A DNA stretch of 64,000 nucleotides from Eleginops maclovinus (GCF_036324505.1 NC_086360.1:12048793-12112792), one strand, 5' to 3'; counted from the first letter of the stretch, positions 10,756 to 30,140 are shown. Program-made: numbers and translations. Notes: generated from the letters alone by a model not told the origin.

Positions 10756-13510
10756 AAGGACATTTAAATTTATCTTTCTGTTAGACATTTAATAGAAAGG
10801 TATTTTAACTCTGTGTTTTTTATTGTATTTAAACTCATGGTCATAGTTTTCACATTTTCCTCAGGGGACTTGCCCAAACCATTCCTTAACTTAACATTGA
10901 ATTATTAGTCATAATTTACTCCGCAAATAAAGCATAACATTTTTTCTCAAAGTATAACTTTAGTCATAACCTTCCATTGAACTATTAGTCATAATTAACT
11001 CTGCAGAGAAAGCATTGCGCTGTAGGGGAAAAACACTAGAAGCTTGATGTTTTTATTGAATGATACTGAAGGCTAAAAACACAGTAATGTAAAAAATGAG
11101 ACAATAAAACAATACTTAAAGCCAGGGACTGAAAACTCATACATGATTTAAAAACGATATAAAACACAAGAAAATAAATGTGTTCTCCTAAGAAGGCATG
11201 CAGCTGCTTTCTGAACTAGCTGTAAATGGGAGATGGAAGCCCGGCTAACTCCAACTTGGAGAGCATTACAGTAGTCAAGTTCAGTTGTGATAAAACAATT
11301 TATTACCCTCTGAAAGTCTTTAAAAGAAATGAAATGCTTGACCTTTGATAAAAGGATTTTACGACAGAATGAATCTATTTATCCAATTTAAAATCCCGTT
11401 CAATCTGTACACCAAGGTTTGTTACAGTTGGTTTTAAATATGGGACAAGAGAATCAAGCACAAGCGGTGCATTTTTGCCACCAGTGGGTGCAAACAATAT
11501 CACCTCTGTGTCTTATTATTCAAAGTTCAAGGCCATCCAGGCTCTGACGTCCTACAAATAATCAGACAGGCGTTGCAAAGAAACAGGGTCATTGGTTTTC
11601 AGGGGCCTATAGATTTGATAGATCATCTGCAGAAAAATGAAATTATTATAATGTTCTTACAAATCTCTTAAATCTTCTTAATATTCAGAAGTAAAGGTAA
11701 CTAATTAAAAAAAATGTAAAACAGTAATGTTCTTATGCACTGTCAAAGGTAAGTGTTTCCTTAAAACAGCAACATACTATGGTTATGTTTTTAAAAGATA
11801 TCCGTGTTCCTAAATACAAGAGCTTTTTATTAGTAGCACCTAGACTAACTCTGGCGTTACAGAACATCAGCTGGCAAAATGTTTTATGCTAAATATGTTT
11901 TCAAACATTTCAAAAATTCAACTGTATGATGTGGTTCTCATGCATCAAAAGGTCCAAAGAGAAATCATTGGCACAAATAAGTCACACTGATATACGCACA
12001 TCTATATATTTACAGTTCCTTAAATGTGTTTATGTAGGGAGGATAATGAGACCTATTGAACTGTTTTGGGCACACTTGATGGTTTTTTTCCACTGTCTGG
12101 ACTGAAGTAACCTAAGAGCCTGGCATTGTGCTGCACATGGTGTACACTAAAAGATCAAAGTAGGGATTCTTCGAAAGTAACACATGTAATTGTTCGGGAC
12201 TTATTCTTACTGTTCTGATTCAGAGGAAGAAAGTTTCAAAAATACATCTAAAGATGAGAAGCTATGTGAAATAAATTACTTACAGCTACACTAAAACATG
12301 AGCTCTAAAAAGAAAAAGAAAATTACAGTATACAAGCTACATCTACATTACTTGTTTTAATTCATAATACTGAAACTGAACATTAAAATAGTGACATTCG
12401 CTGCCTTCATTTGCAGACGTGTGGTGATTGATTTAATGTTAACATTTCAAACAGCTGGACCTTTTCAAATAATTAAATATTATAAATAAAGGTCGGAAGT
12501 CGTCATATTTATATACTGTGCACAGCACAAAGACAAGCAGGTTATTGGAGTACACTAAATTCTGCACTAAAGCAAATACTTCGAAATGCTATTGATGTTT
12601 TAAGGAACTGAAACCTGAAACCAATTATTTCTGTTCAGATGACCCAACAGGTTTCACAGAATTTTAGATAACGTGGTCAAAATATGTCAAGCTGTAGGGG
12701 GTTAATATTATAAAATATAGTATATATTGTACAAATAAACATATGATTGATTGATATAACCAACTGTACAGGACACTGAATTATAACACCAAATAGTAAC
12801 CAAGACTTCCAGGAAACCTGAGTTGCAAAAATGGGTTTACTATAAAAGTACACACATTGTTTAACACATGACAGGATCAGATGACCGGTGAGAACACACA
12901 GGACCAAGAGTCTTTTTGACATTTAGCCCAACAAAATTGTGTTGCCACATATGACTAATAACGGGGAAGTCCTTTTATCTTTCCTTCTCTCTCTTGTCCT
13001 GTGTATAGGCATGTGTGTGTGTTTGTGTGGGTGTGTGTGTTCGTGTTCATGCATGTGTGGATGTTTCTGAACTTTGTGAGAAGCAAATGTGTTATAAGGA
13101 ATATGAGATGGGGGGACTTTTGTTTTAAAGCTTAGGTAATGCTGGTTTATATCTGGCATATGACTCCAGTATAAGATTAAGGAAACATTTTATGAAATCC
13201 TCTTGTTGAAAATAATCATGTTATTAATTATGGATTTATTTAATAATTCTTTTTTCCAGTTAGGTGATTCATCATTAGGTCTTTAAAGTGTGAGAATACT
13301 TTGAAGTGTCCTTTGTAATATCCCGAAGCTCAGTGGACAGCTTCAAATGGATTGTTTTGTTCAATCAAATATTTTAAAATTCTTTTATTTTTTCATGAAA
13401 ATCAGCAACAAATAATTTTATACAGCATTTGACATAAAATTATGTCATTGTATTTGTAAGAACAACATTTCACAACACCCAGGAATGGAACATAACTAGA
13501 GAACAGAGAC
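10756..13510. other. Intergenic stretch between btf3 and il12b
   Basis: AT-rich sequence without a convincing exon. It contains the LINE remnant at 11185-11640 and, at about 10893-11005, two diverged copies of a 45-base unit (cattga..attagtcataatt). The rest shows nothing I can name. Confidence 0.5.
11185..11640 (-). mobile_element. Degenerate non-LTR retrotransposon (L2/Rex-like reverse transcriptase end)
   Basis: The minus strand, despite stops and frame changes, reads pieces typical of the C-terminal half of fish L2-type reverse transcriptase: VILFAPTGG, APLVLDSLVPYLKPTV, NLGVQIERDFKLD, TTELDYCNAL and QLVQKAAACL. It is 5'-truncated and inactive. The clade is inferred from these motifs only. 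Confidence 0.65.
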
Positions 13511-13511
13511 T

Positions 13512-13639
<128 letters not shown>

Positions 13640-13886
13640 ATTATACAAATACAGTATATTTCACATGCAGTGTTATGTCAGTAATTCAGCCTAAAGTGCA
13701 AGGGCAACCCCCCGCCTCACTAACAACCCCCACACTTAACACTTCATATCTCCATCCCTCCATCCCTCATTCGAAACTCGCAGTCTAAATTTGACATGCA
13801 AAACAGTATAGAGGAAATGCTCTTATCTGTTCACTTTATCGCTTAGTTTCTCTCTCACCCCCAAGATGACACGATGCTGGGGATGA

Positions 13887-13892
13887 TATAAA
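13887..13892 (+). promoter_or_regulatory. TATA box of il12b
   Basis: TATAAA within gatgatataaatgatg, about 90 bases upstream of the ATG at 13980. A start near 13917 would give a 5' UTR of about 60 bases. Inducible cytokine genes commonly have TATA promoters. Confidence 0.5.
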
Positions 13893-13979
13893 TGATGCTC
13901 AGTGATCGGTTGGAACATACAATCATCAGGATTCTGCTCTAGATTTTTTAACAGTGACACTTCAGTTAACTTCATCAAA

Positions 13980-17405
<3,426 letters not shown>

Positions 17406-17417
17406 AAGACAATGATT

Positions 17418-17423
17418 AATAAA
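17418..17423 (+). terminator. Poly(A) signal of il12b
   Basis: AATAAA 13 bases after the exon 8 stop codon; a second AATAAA lies at 17558-17563. Both support a transcript end here rather than near 16063. Confidence 0.5.
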
Positions 17424-17563
17424 GAACATTGATTGGAACCGGGACCATGATGGTGTACAAACACCATTGTTTGGAATAGCCTAGTGGATGTATATTTGTG
17501 AAAACATTTAATTGCAAGTGTTTTTGGGGATAATGCAAACACATCTAACCATGAAATAATAAA

Positions 17564-18370
17564 TCTATACCTTCATGAGCATTAATTTCATCCAGTCTTT
17601 GTTTACACTGTCTTTATTTTATTTCATTTTTATGCATTCCTTTTTTGTATTAAGGGTAAATTCATGGTTATGATTATAGTGTAAAGTATTGTCTCAGCAG
17701 CTGGAAAACTAAAACTATAAATGCATTGCTATACTGGGTAACTATTAGTAGTGTTATGATTTTTCAATCCTGCTCCATAGTTCAGCTAATAACATTTTAA
17801 TCTATACATTTGTTACTAGTTCTGTTCTAATCTAACAAATCTATTACTGATCTGTCTAATTTGGTCCTGATTCATTTCTCTGGTGTTGTTATTTCAACTA
17901 ATACTATAAAAGTGTAAATAAAAGATAAGTTAATCATTCCAACAACATTTATCCATATTATAAATGATTGGCCCAGATTTGTATATTTATTAATTGTAAT
18001 CTTTTGTCTTGTTTTGTTTTCTTTATTGAGAAGAATATATTTAATTTAATGTTGGTTTATTTGTTCATTTTTCATATTATGTGCATTGCATTGTTTACAT
18101 GCTGCTGTGACAAAAACATTTCCGAAATTGGGATCAATAAAGTAAATCTAATCTAAATAAATAGTATGGATTATTTATTAAAGAGGTTATGTTATATAGT
18201 TGTAAAATGTGTCACTTGCTGTTAGTAAAGTACCATTTCTGCTCTAGAATATAAATATGTTGAATACACAGCGCACAGAGAATTGTAAAGAAAACCATGT
18301 ACAGGCGGGGGATAAAGAGGCCCAACTGTTTATTTTGCCATGCGACCACCTAGCATGTTAATCCCGTTTT
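17564..18370. other. Intergenic stretch between il12b and pradc1
   Basis: AT-rich, without a plausible exon. The end near 18100-18165 (gctgctgtgacaaaaacatt, gggatcaataaagt) looks like the 3' tail of a dispersed fish retroelement. Confidence 0.4.
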
Positions 18371-18378
18371 ACAATATA

Positions 18379-18407
18379 CGCATGCGCATTAAAAAAGCGC
18401 GGAAGTG
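18379..18407 (+). promoter_or_regulatory. pradc1 promoter elements (NRF1-like and ETS-like)
   Basis: ACGCATGCGCAT (18379-18390) matches an NRF1 palindrome and CGGAAGTG (18400-18407) an ETS site. They lie about 140 bases upstream of the pradc1 ATG in a TATA-less context. Confidence 0.5.
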
Positions 18408-18542
18408 GTTCCTTTAACCTGCTGCTCTGTTGTTCATTCACAGACCGACAGCTAGCATACAGTATTGGTAAACACCGATCTCAATTATAAAGCTACACGT
18501 CTCTTCTATATAACGTTAACTATCTTTACAAATGTCTTGAAC

Positions 18543-22230
<3,688 letters not shown>

Positions 22231-22269
22231 AGATGCCGCACATTCACAACTTCATGTCTTTCCACTTCC

Positions 22270-22275
22270 AATAAA
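22270..22275 (+). terminator. Poly(A) signal of pradc1
   Basis: AATAAA 40 bases after the stop codon, giving a very short 3' UTR. Confidence 0.65.
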
Positions 22276-22289
22276 CACTTTCATTGGTG

Positions 22290-23500
22290 CATATCCTATC
22301 AGTTGTGAATCAACTCACAGTTGCACAGGGAAATTATTTGGTGGTGGTTAAACAATTTACACACACTAGTGGTGAAACTGTTTAGATTACCATATGTATA
22401 CATGATTATCTCACACTCAAAGGCAACAAAAAGCAGACATTGACGGCATGTATACAGCTTTACTACACAATGCAAAACCAGCAAATTTTCTGTCATTTTA
22501 CTGGAAGAAATGTAAATTAATTCCTGCCTATTCGCATGGACTCAAAGTGTGTGAAACAAAATGTATCTTTTGCTGCCTTATATAATTTATTGTCTTTCTG
22601 AAGGAAAAAATATGTACAGCTTTAAATACAAACACATTTTCTATCCTTACATCTGTGAAGCACCCAGACAACTTAGTGCTAAAGCTCCCCTGTTCACCTT
22701 TGTACCTCTACTGACATTTGCATTACTCCTGATGAAGAAAAGAGCCATTTGTATTGAAAGGTTTTACACTATTTTGTTTTTGGTAAACAAGCGAATACAA
22801 AGTAAAGATAGTAAACATGAGGTAGGACAAATTAGCTTTTCTAAACATGATGACTGTGATATGCAATACTTTTTGCAATGCTTTACATTTACATTTTTTT
22901 ATGTAAAGATATGTTTGTTCCTGAGCAGATTCATCTTTAGTACAGTCTTTTTAAAGCCCAACGTTGGCCACTTTGTCTTACTTGGACTACATTTTGCATC
23001 TTCATTAGCGTCTTGCTGCAGAGCTCCAGACTCGAGCCCACCTCTTCCTGTGTTGTGGTCATGTGTGAGGATGGAAAATAATCAAGTAATAACATTTACA
23101 TGATGCTGTATTATATTTCACTGTATACTATTTTATATCCCTTATCGGTAATAAAGTAGCCTATGTAAATCTAATACTTTGTATACATTAAACTCAAATG
23201 TAATTTTATTAAGTTATTAATCCAATTTACATTATTGTGCTGATAGTTTACAGATTAAAGAGTTATAACATTAAACCCACTGGACTTGCATTTTATTAGA
23301 CTTGCAACTTTTGTTCTTTATCATCAGTAAATATCATTGCTACAACTCTTATTGCACCTCCAGTCTTCCTGCTTGTGCATGTTCAGAATCATTTTAATTT
23401 CTTTTTTTAAAGATAACCATTTTTAGAGAGTAAGTGTTTTCATTTAAGTTTTTTTTGCATTTATATATAAAAAAATATATATATATATTTTTGGGTAAGA
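22290..23500. other. Intergenic stretch downstream of pradc1
   Basis: An open frame of 180 codons at 22561-23103 has low-complexity, AT-driven composition and no recognisable motif. I regard it as chance. Nothing else is supported here. Confidence 0.4.
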
Positions 23501-23504
23501 TAGA

Positions 23505-23828
23505 TAGATAGAATCGGAGGATGAAACCCTCTTTATTTGTCACATACATGCACACAGCAGAGCACACACAGTGAAATTAGTCCTCTGCATTTAACCCATC
23601 CTATTACTAGGAGCAGTGGGCAGCTATCGTGCAGCGCCCGGGGAGCAATGGGGAGGGGGGATTGGAGGTGTCCGGTGCCTTGCTCAAGGGCACCACAGCA
23701 GGGCCTAGGAGGTGAACTGGGACCTCTCCAAGTAGCAGTCCACTTTCCATATTTCAAGTCTGATCGGGGACTTGAACCGGCGACCCTACGATTCCCAGTC
23801 CAAGCCCCTACTGACTGAGCCACTGCTG
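23505..23828 (-). mobile_element. tRNA-derived SINE
   Basis: On minus the element begins with a tRNA-like head: an A-box-like stretch (tggctcagtcagtagggg) and a B box (GGTTCAAGTCC, plus 23768-23778). The body then ends in a (GATA)n-like tail at about 23500-23510. The body sequence (tttatttgtcacatacatgc on plus) is a familiar dispersed fish repeat. Confidence 0.65.
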
Positions 23829-24084
23829 GACAAAGTATTAGTATAGTAGTAAGTATTTTCAGTTGAAACTCGTATCAGAGAAGTTTATTAGGGTCTGTAA
23901 ATGTGTCTTTCACTTAGCATTCGAGCTGTAGAAATGTTCCATAATTTAAAATTGTATCATGTATTGTTGATCAGTTATATTTAGTTAAAAAGGGGCATAC
24001 TGCCAATTATGAACATAAATACATGCCTTAGAAGATATACATTATTAAACATTAACAGTGTCTACTACAAGCCTTTTGCTTTTT

Positions 24085-24500
24085 CCGTCTTAGTATTTCC
24101 ATTTTATGCTACACTGTACTTCTACTCCACTACAACGCAGATGCAAATCGTGTATTTTCACTCCACTAAATGTATTTTGTACCTTTAGTTACTTAACAGA
24201 TTCTGATTAATAATGTGGAATATAATCAACACTTAAATAAAACTTTAGTTAGCTGGAGTAAATTCACAAGTCATTCAAACTAGCTGCACCTTTACCTGCT
24301 TTTATAACACTTTAATGCATCAATAATTATAATCAAAACGTATACTTTGTATTATTCTAAAATGGACCAATTTACATAAGTACTTTAACTTTTGGTACTT
24401 TAAGTATATTTTGATGCCAATACTTGTGTACTTTACTTATTTTGATTGCAGGACTTTTACTTGTAACAGAGTATTCCTCCCTATTATTCTCCCACCTCTG
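24085..24500. mobile_element. Partial hAT-like element, inverted relative to the pradc1 copy
   Basis: The right end CCACCTCTG (24492-24500) and adjacent agtatt/gtacttt-rich sequence match the reverse complement of the element at 19732-20217. The opposite terminus is missing. Confidence 0.5.
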
Positions 24501-24581
24501 CTATTCGATGCACGTTGTTAAGTTAAACCTACGGCCAACAGCAACTACAACCAACTAAACAATAACAGAATGTACAATATA

Positions 24582-26145
24582 CAGTGGGGCAAAAAGTATT
24601 TAGTCAGCCACCAATTGTGCAAGTTCTCACATTTAAAAAGATGAGAGAGGCCTGTCATTTTTATCATAGGTACACTTCAACTATGAGAGACAGAATGGGG
24701 GAAACAATCCAGGAAATCACATTGTAGGATTTTTAATGAATTAATTGGTAAATTCCTCGGTAAAATAAGTATTTGGTCACCTACAAACAAGCAAGATTTC
24801 TCACAGACCTGTAACTTCTTCTTTAAGAGGCTCCTCTGTCCTCCACTCGTTACCTGTATTAATGGCACCTTTTTGAACTCGTTATCAGTATAAAAGACAC
24901 CTGTCCACAACCTCAAACAGTCATACTCCAAACTCCACTATGGCATGAGACCAGAGACAAAATTGTAGACCTGCACCAGGCTGGGAAAACTGAATCTGCA
25001 ATAGGTAAGCAGCTTGGTGTGAAGAAATCAACTGTGGGAGCAATTATTAGAAAATGGAAGACATACAAGACCACTGCTAACCTCCCTCGATCTGGGGCTC
25101 CACGCAAGATCTCACCCTGTGGGGTCAAAATGATCACAAGAACGGTGAGCAAAAATCACAGGACCACACAGGGGGACCTAGTGAATGACCTGCAGAGAGC
25201 TGGGACCAAAGCAACAGAGGCTACCATCAGTAACACACTACGCCGCCAGGGACTTAAATCCTGCAGTTCCAGACGTGTCCCCCTGCTTAAGCCAGTACAT
25301 GTCCAGGTCCGTCTGAAGTTTGCTAGAGGGCATTTGGATGATCCAGAAGAGGATTGGGAGAATGTCATATGGTCAGATGAAACCAAAATAGAACTTTTTG
25401 GTAAAAACTCAACTCGTCGTGTTTGGAGGAGAAAGAATGCAGAGTTGCATCCAAAGAACACCATACCTACTGTGAAGCATGGGGGTGGAAACATCATGCT
25501 TTGGGGCTGTTTGTCTGCAAAGGGACCAGGACGACTGATCCGTGTAAAGGAAAGAATGAATGGGGCCATGTTTCGTGAGATTTTGAGTGAAAACCTCCCA
25601 TCAGCAAGGGCACTGAAGATGAAGCGTGGCTGGGTCTTTCAGCATGACAATGATCCCAAACACACCGCCAGGGCAACGAAGGAGTGGCTTCGTAAGAAGC
25701 ATTTCAAGGTCCTGGAGTGGCCTAGCCAGTCTCCAGATCTCAACCCCATAGAAAATCTTTGGAGGGAGTTGAAAGTCTGTGTTGCCCAGCGACAGCCCCA
25801 AAACATCACTGCTTTAGAAGAGATCTGCATGGAGGAATGGGCCAAAATACCAGCAACAGTGTGTGAAAACCTTGTGAAGACTTACAGAAAACGTTTGACC
25901 TGTGTCATTGCCAACAAAGGGTATATAACAAAGTATTGAGATGAACTTTTGTTATTGACCAAATACTTATTTTCCACAATAATTTGAAAATAAATTCATT
26001 AAAAATCAGACAATGTGATTTTCTGGATTTTTCTTTCTCATTCTGTCTCTCATAGTTGAGGTATACCTATACAGTCCTCTCTAATCTTTTTATATGGGAG
26101 AACTTGCACAATTGGTGGCTGACTAAATACTTTTTTGCCCCACTG
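24582..26145 (+). mobile_element. Near-complete Tc1-family transposon
   Basis: 1564 bp bounded by TA at 24580-24581 and 26146-26147. Both ends begin CAGTGGGGCAAAAA and remain similar for roughly 180-200 bases as inverted repeats. It carries one transposase frame (below). Confidence 0.9.
24949..25939 (+). pseudogene. Tc1-family transposase, start region damaged
   Basis: The frame is open from about 24949 to the stop at 25937-25939. It has helix-turn-helix DNA-binding sequence ([20 protein letters not shown] and following) and a DD34E catalytic core: D in [13 protein letters not shown] in [11 protein letters not shown] in [11 protein letters not shown], with 34 residues between the last two. 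The ATG at 24940-24942 in the normal position is followed after one codon by TGA and is in another frame than the body, which suggests a small deletion just after the start. The catalytic part looks intact, but the next in-frame ATG lies inside the DNA-binding region, so the copy is probably inactive. Confidence 0.85.
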
Positions 26146-26147
26146 TA

Positions 26148-26685
26148 CGTGCCAAACAAGCCACTACAAAGATGACATTGAAAGACTTTTGCGCTCAAAC
26201 TGTTTAAAGATATGCAGATCAGCACCACCCAGCAAGGACAGCGACACTGCAGATTCCGTACAAATAAAACTTGTCACTCCTCGACTATATTTTATCATTT
26301 AATAGCAGTAGCTGTTTTGCCGTTAGATCACTGTAACTGAATCAACATCTAATTCATATGAAACATTGAGATGACACATTGACAAACATTTCTGAAAACT
26401 GGTTTGCATTTAAACTTTGAAAGTATACATAGCTAAGGCTGTATGGTTAAAATAATTGATAGAGATAGGGAGGGAGAAAGTGTCACAGTTATAAAGCATG
26501 TGAGGGGAGTCCGGGGTTCCTGTTATTTCCATGTCTTTTTGGTTTCTCCCTTTCGTTATAAGAGCCGACTCTGTAGAAAGGATTTAAAGACAATTAAAAA
26601 GATCAAAAGATAATTAATCACACATGTACAGATACACTTGTTAAACATGCTGTATGCATTTTCCTGCAGTGTTGTCTTGCCGTCC
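26148..26685. other. Short intergenic stretch between the Tc1 element and GPCR 1
   Basis: No exon, repeat or clear regulatory site seen. Confidence 0.4.
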
Positions 26686-27573
26686 TTACCTCCCTCTGCA
26701 TTTCAGGCACACTCTGCCCCACACTGTCTTCACCATGGCTTCCCTCAGAGCCGGGCTGCCCCAGATGTATACAGACGGAGTGCACACTGCGTTGAAACGA
26801 GCCATGATGGCAAACAGATTAGTGGCCTCGTTCCTAGACGTCAGCCCGCCTACTCCTGTAAATCTGATGATTATATTTACAAAAGAGGGGCACCACAACA
26901 CCAAGAAGCTTATGACAACAAAGATGATGATTCTTAATGATTCCTTCTTGCTCTCTTTTTCGGCACTGGGAGGGTCTCTGGCAAGTTGTACTCTGGCAAC
27001 CACATAGAGTTTGATAGTCATGGCCACTTTGGTTACCAAGATCATCTGAAAGAGGACGATGCTAATTACGTACATCTGTATTGCTTTAGAAGATGGCAAC
27101 AGATTCCTGGCCAACAGGTGAGCCGAATTGTATACCCAGCAGTAGATGTTAATGCCTATCACAAACTGTCTTGTAACAAAGCGACTGTAGATGAATGGGT
27201 GGCACACGGCAAAATAGCGGTCAAACTGTGCGAACAAAAATGTCAAAATATTGACCCCTAGTAGTGATGGTAAAATATTATAAGTTCCATTCCTAGGCGG
27301 GTATCCCTCTTGAACATCAAACAGACCGAGATAATACACTGAGACCCCAACAAGCGTGTCACAAATACTGGTGTTGAGCATGAAAATGAACCTGTTCTGG
27401 AGGCGGAGCGCTGAGGTGGCCAATATGCTGATGACTACCGATCCGGCTACCAGAACAGTAACCGTTGCAAATATGATCTGGAAAATAAAGATGACATAGT
27501 CCTGAGGACTTTCAAAGTCCACTGATAGAGGAACTCCTCCTCTGATAGAGTCTGTGATGTTGGCAGGGAGCAT
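26686..27573 (-). CDS. Class A (rhodopsin-like) GPCR, cluster gene 1, orphan
   Basis: A single-exon gene of 295 residues with seven hydrophobic segments. It has an N-terminal glycosylation site (NIT), D72 in TM2 (NTSICDTLVG), DRY at 118-120 (FDRYFAVCHP), LWCPSF in TM6, TPSVYIW in TM7 in place of NPxxY, and a palmitoylation-type C-terminal cysteine cluster. The TM3 position that normally holds the disulfide cysteine (25 before the R of DRY) is an arginine, and ECL2 is very short without cysteine. Melanocortin, adenosine-like and lipid receptors share parts of that pattern, but I do not recognise a close family. Not an olfactory receptor by its motifs. It is the first of three similar minus-strand genes. 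A TATA-like element lies about 35-40 bases upstream. Confidence 0.85.
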   Translation of the reverse strand: MLPANITDSIRGGVPLSVDFESPQDYVIFIFQIIFATVTVLVAGSVVISILATSALRLQNRFIFMLNTSICDTLVGVSVYYLGLFDVQEGYPPRNGTYNILPSLLGVNILTFLFAQFDRYFAVCHPFIYSRFVTRQFVIGINIYCWVYNSAHLLARNLLPSSKAIQMYVISIVLFQMILVTKVAMTIKLYVVARVQLARDPPSAEKESKKESLRIIIFVVISFLVLWCPSFVNIIIRFTGVGGLTSRNEATNLFAIMARFNAVCTPSVYIWGSPALREAMVKTVWGRVCLKCRGR

Positions 27574-27604
27574 GTTTATGCGCTAATGGTTCTGAAGTGC
27601 AGCC

Positions 27605-27617
27605 TTTATATGCAAAG
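27605..27617 (-). promoter_or_regulatory. TATA-type promoter element of GPCR 1
   Basis: Minus strand reads tttgcatataaagg, which joins an octamer-like TTTGCAT to TATAAA, about 35 bases upstream of the start codon at 27573. The 5' UTR would be very short. Confidence 0.35.
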
Positions 27618-27659
27618 GTTACAACGTGAAGTCAGCAGTCTTACTCTTCTGAGACACTG

Positions 27660-28629
27660 ATGCTGTAATGTTTTTTTTTTAATACAAATCCCAGAAGTCA
27701 TTTAAAATGTGAAGCTTTTTTCACGTGCAGCTAATAGGCTTTTAAAGGACATGTGTTGTGCTGTAATTTATACGTCTTCATCCTTCATCACGTTTTACAT
27801 TTATTACATTTATATAGCCCATTAAACAGCCTTCTCACCAAAGTACTTAACATTGATAGACATATTAACATATGTGTGCATGTTGAAATACAAACATATT
27901 ACAGTAAAAAGTAGTTTAAACACAAAAATATGTGAAAACATAAAAAAGGTAACACACAATTAAAAACCAGAGAATAAATGTCAGATGTGAAAAGTAACTT
28001 TTTAATAAAGAAAACACAGTACAACAGTAAAGTATTCCTAAGTTCTCTGATTGCTTACTCCCAAACTTGAATTTAAATACACGTTAAAGCTTATTTATGT
28101 GTTATTAGTAATGTATAAAACAAAACTCCAGCACCAGGAGCTGTCCATACATGAACTCGTGTAATAAAATGTGCTTAAAGATTTTAATGCAACCTAAAAG
28201 GACTTTCAGTATTTATTTGAAGGTCAAAAAAAAGAGTTTCCTCTTTCAGAGTCAGATGCATTGAGAGAGAGTTTAGTTTTTAAAATGTCTTAATTCAATG
28301 TAGAAATAAAATACAATTCAATGTAGTTTGCTATATATTGCCATATTTTCATTGTCCTAGTTTTTTTTTTTTTAGCTTTTCAGGTTCTTTGTACTATATT
28401 TCAATTTGGTGTAAATACTTGTCTTTAGCATTTCCTTTTTTAATGCTAAATAGTTTCTTAAAAAATCTTATTTTAATTATCTTTATATTTTTGTTCATGT
28501 TCAAACACCAAAAGAGAACTGGCAATAAACCTGATTCTGATTCTGATCTGCTTTGAATCCACGTATGCTGGAAAACACAATTTCTATCGGGACATATAAC
28601 AATTATTTTTTAATAACTAGTTCATTGAA

Positions 28630-28707
<78 letters not shown>

Positions 28708-29240
28708 TAACCAACCGAAACTAAAGATGTATTATTCCATCGGTTTGAAACCGTATTGCATTATCAAAATCCTTCATAGAAAAAATTCTAAATACAAATA
28801 GGGACCTGCCCAGCCAAAATAGATAACATACGGTAAATAGTTTTATTAAGAATTTAAATAAAATGCACATATTGTCTTCACAGAACATTTGGAAAAATCT
28901 AATGGCTTCTTAAACTTTAAAAAGTAAACAGAAGAGTGGCCTAAATAAAGCATGCAAATCCTGTCAGACGAGCAATCTGCATTTCATATTCAGAACAACC
29001 TATCAAAACATACTCATGGCAGATAAAATTATCGTTTATAAAATTCATATTTTTCCATCCCCTCAAGTTATGTTGTACAGTCCCTTATCTCCGAATCCTT
29101 GCTGACGGAGTCCTTGGTTAACACGTGTCATGTCTACGGTCTGAACTAGAGGAGCAGCCAACTCAACTCTGTTCATTGCAGGTCTATTGTGGAGGGAAAG
29201 GAACATAGTCTTTATTGCAGTAATAGGTACATTTTTCCTT
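27660..29240. other. Spacer between GPCR 1 and GPCR 2
   Basis: AT-rich. It holds a retroelement-like 3' tail near 28490-28550 (ggcaataaacctgattctgattctga) and the (ATA)n array at 28635-28708. No gene seen. Confidence 0.4.
28635..28708. repeat. (ATA)n microsatellite
   Basis: About 24 perfect trinucleotide units between GPCR genes 1 and 2. Confidence 0.95.
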
Positions 29241-30140
29241 TCACCGCTTCCTGCATCTCGGGCACAATTTGCCCCACACATGCTTCACCGTGGCCTGTCT
29301 GAGAGCCGGGCTGCCCCACAGGTACACGGCTGGAGTACACACAGCGCTCAGACGAGCTAAAATGGCAAAAAGATTGGTGGCCTCGTTCCTAAATATCAGC
29401 CCCCCTCCTAACAGCAGTCTTAGAACTATATTAACAAAAGAAGGACCCCACAACAGCAGAAAGATAATGTCAACAAAGATGATGATTCTTAATGACTCCT
29501 TGTTGTTTTCCCTCTCTGCGCTGGGGGGGTCTCTTGCGAGCTGGTACCTGGCGACAACATAGAGTTTGATAGTCATGATCACTTTGGTGAGCACTACGAC
29601 TTGCAAGCTGACAACTCCGAAAACATAGAACTGTATCGCTTTCGAAAGTGGCAAAAAAATTGTAACGATGGTGTTAAAATAAACATAGATCCAACAGTAG
29701 ACATTTGCAGTGATTACCACCCGTCGGGTTATGAAGCGCGTGTACATGTATGGGTGGCAAACAGCAAAATAGCGGTCAAACTGTGCAAATAAAAACGTCA
29801 TTAAGTTTACCCCAAGAAGAGAAGGTAAAATATTGTAAGTTCCATTTCTAGAAGGAAATCCTTCCTGAACATCAAACAGACCGAGATAATACCCCGAACA
29901 CCCCACCAGCGTGTCACAAATACTGGTGTTCAGCATGAAAATAAACCTGTTCTGAAGGCGGAGCGGTCTGTTGGCAAATATGCTGATGACTAAATGTCCC
30001 GGTACCAGAACAGCAGTTGTTGCTAAGATAAATTGAAAAATAAAAATGGCATAATCCACAGGAATGTCGAAGTTCACTGAGAGAGCTATACCTACTCCTT
30101 CAGGGTCTGTGGTGTTGGAGGTGAGCATTGTTGCCAACAT
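29241..30140 (-). CDS. Class A GPCR, cluster gene 2, orphan
   Basis: The frame is open up to an ATG at 30191, but alignment with its two neighbours puts the start at the ATG at 30140 (MLATMLTSN) or 30128 (MLTSNTT), so the upstream 17-21 codons are probably not used. It keeps an N-terminal NTT sequon, TM2 NTSICDTLVG, RNGTY before TM3, FDRYFAVCHP, LWGPSF in TM6, TPAVYLWGS in TM7 and a basic C-terminus with cysteines. It lacks the TM3 disulfide cysteine like the others. Clearly a recent duplicate of gene 1. The family is not recognised. Confidence 0.83.
   Translation of the reverse strand: MLATMLTSNTTDPEGVGIALSVNFDIPVDYAIFIFQFILATTAVLVPGHLVISIFANRPLRLQNRFIFMLNTSICDTLVGCSGYYLGLFDVQEGFPSRNGTYNILPSLLGVNLMTFLFAQFDRYFAVCHPYMYTRFITRRVVITANVYCWIYVYFNTIVTIFLPLSKAIQFYVFGVVSLQVVVLTKVIMTIKLYVVARYQLARDPPSAERENNKESLRIIIFVDIIFLLLWGPSFVNIVLRLLLGGGLIFRNEATNLFAILARLSAVCTPAVYLWGSPALRQATVKHVWGKLCPRCRKR

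Noticed and set aside
22561..23103. 180-codon open frame downstream of pradc1
   Set aside because: Composition is driven by AT-rich, T-rich DNA with many F/L/I; no motif, no splice or promoter context, and no similarity I recognise.
25156..25569. 137-codon minus-strand open frame
   Set aside because: Antisense shadow of the Tc1 transposase.
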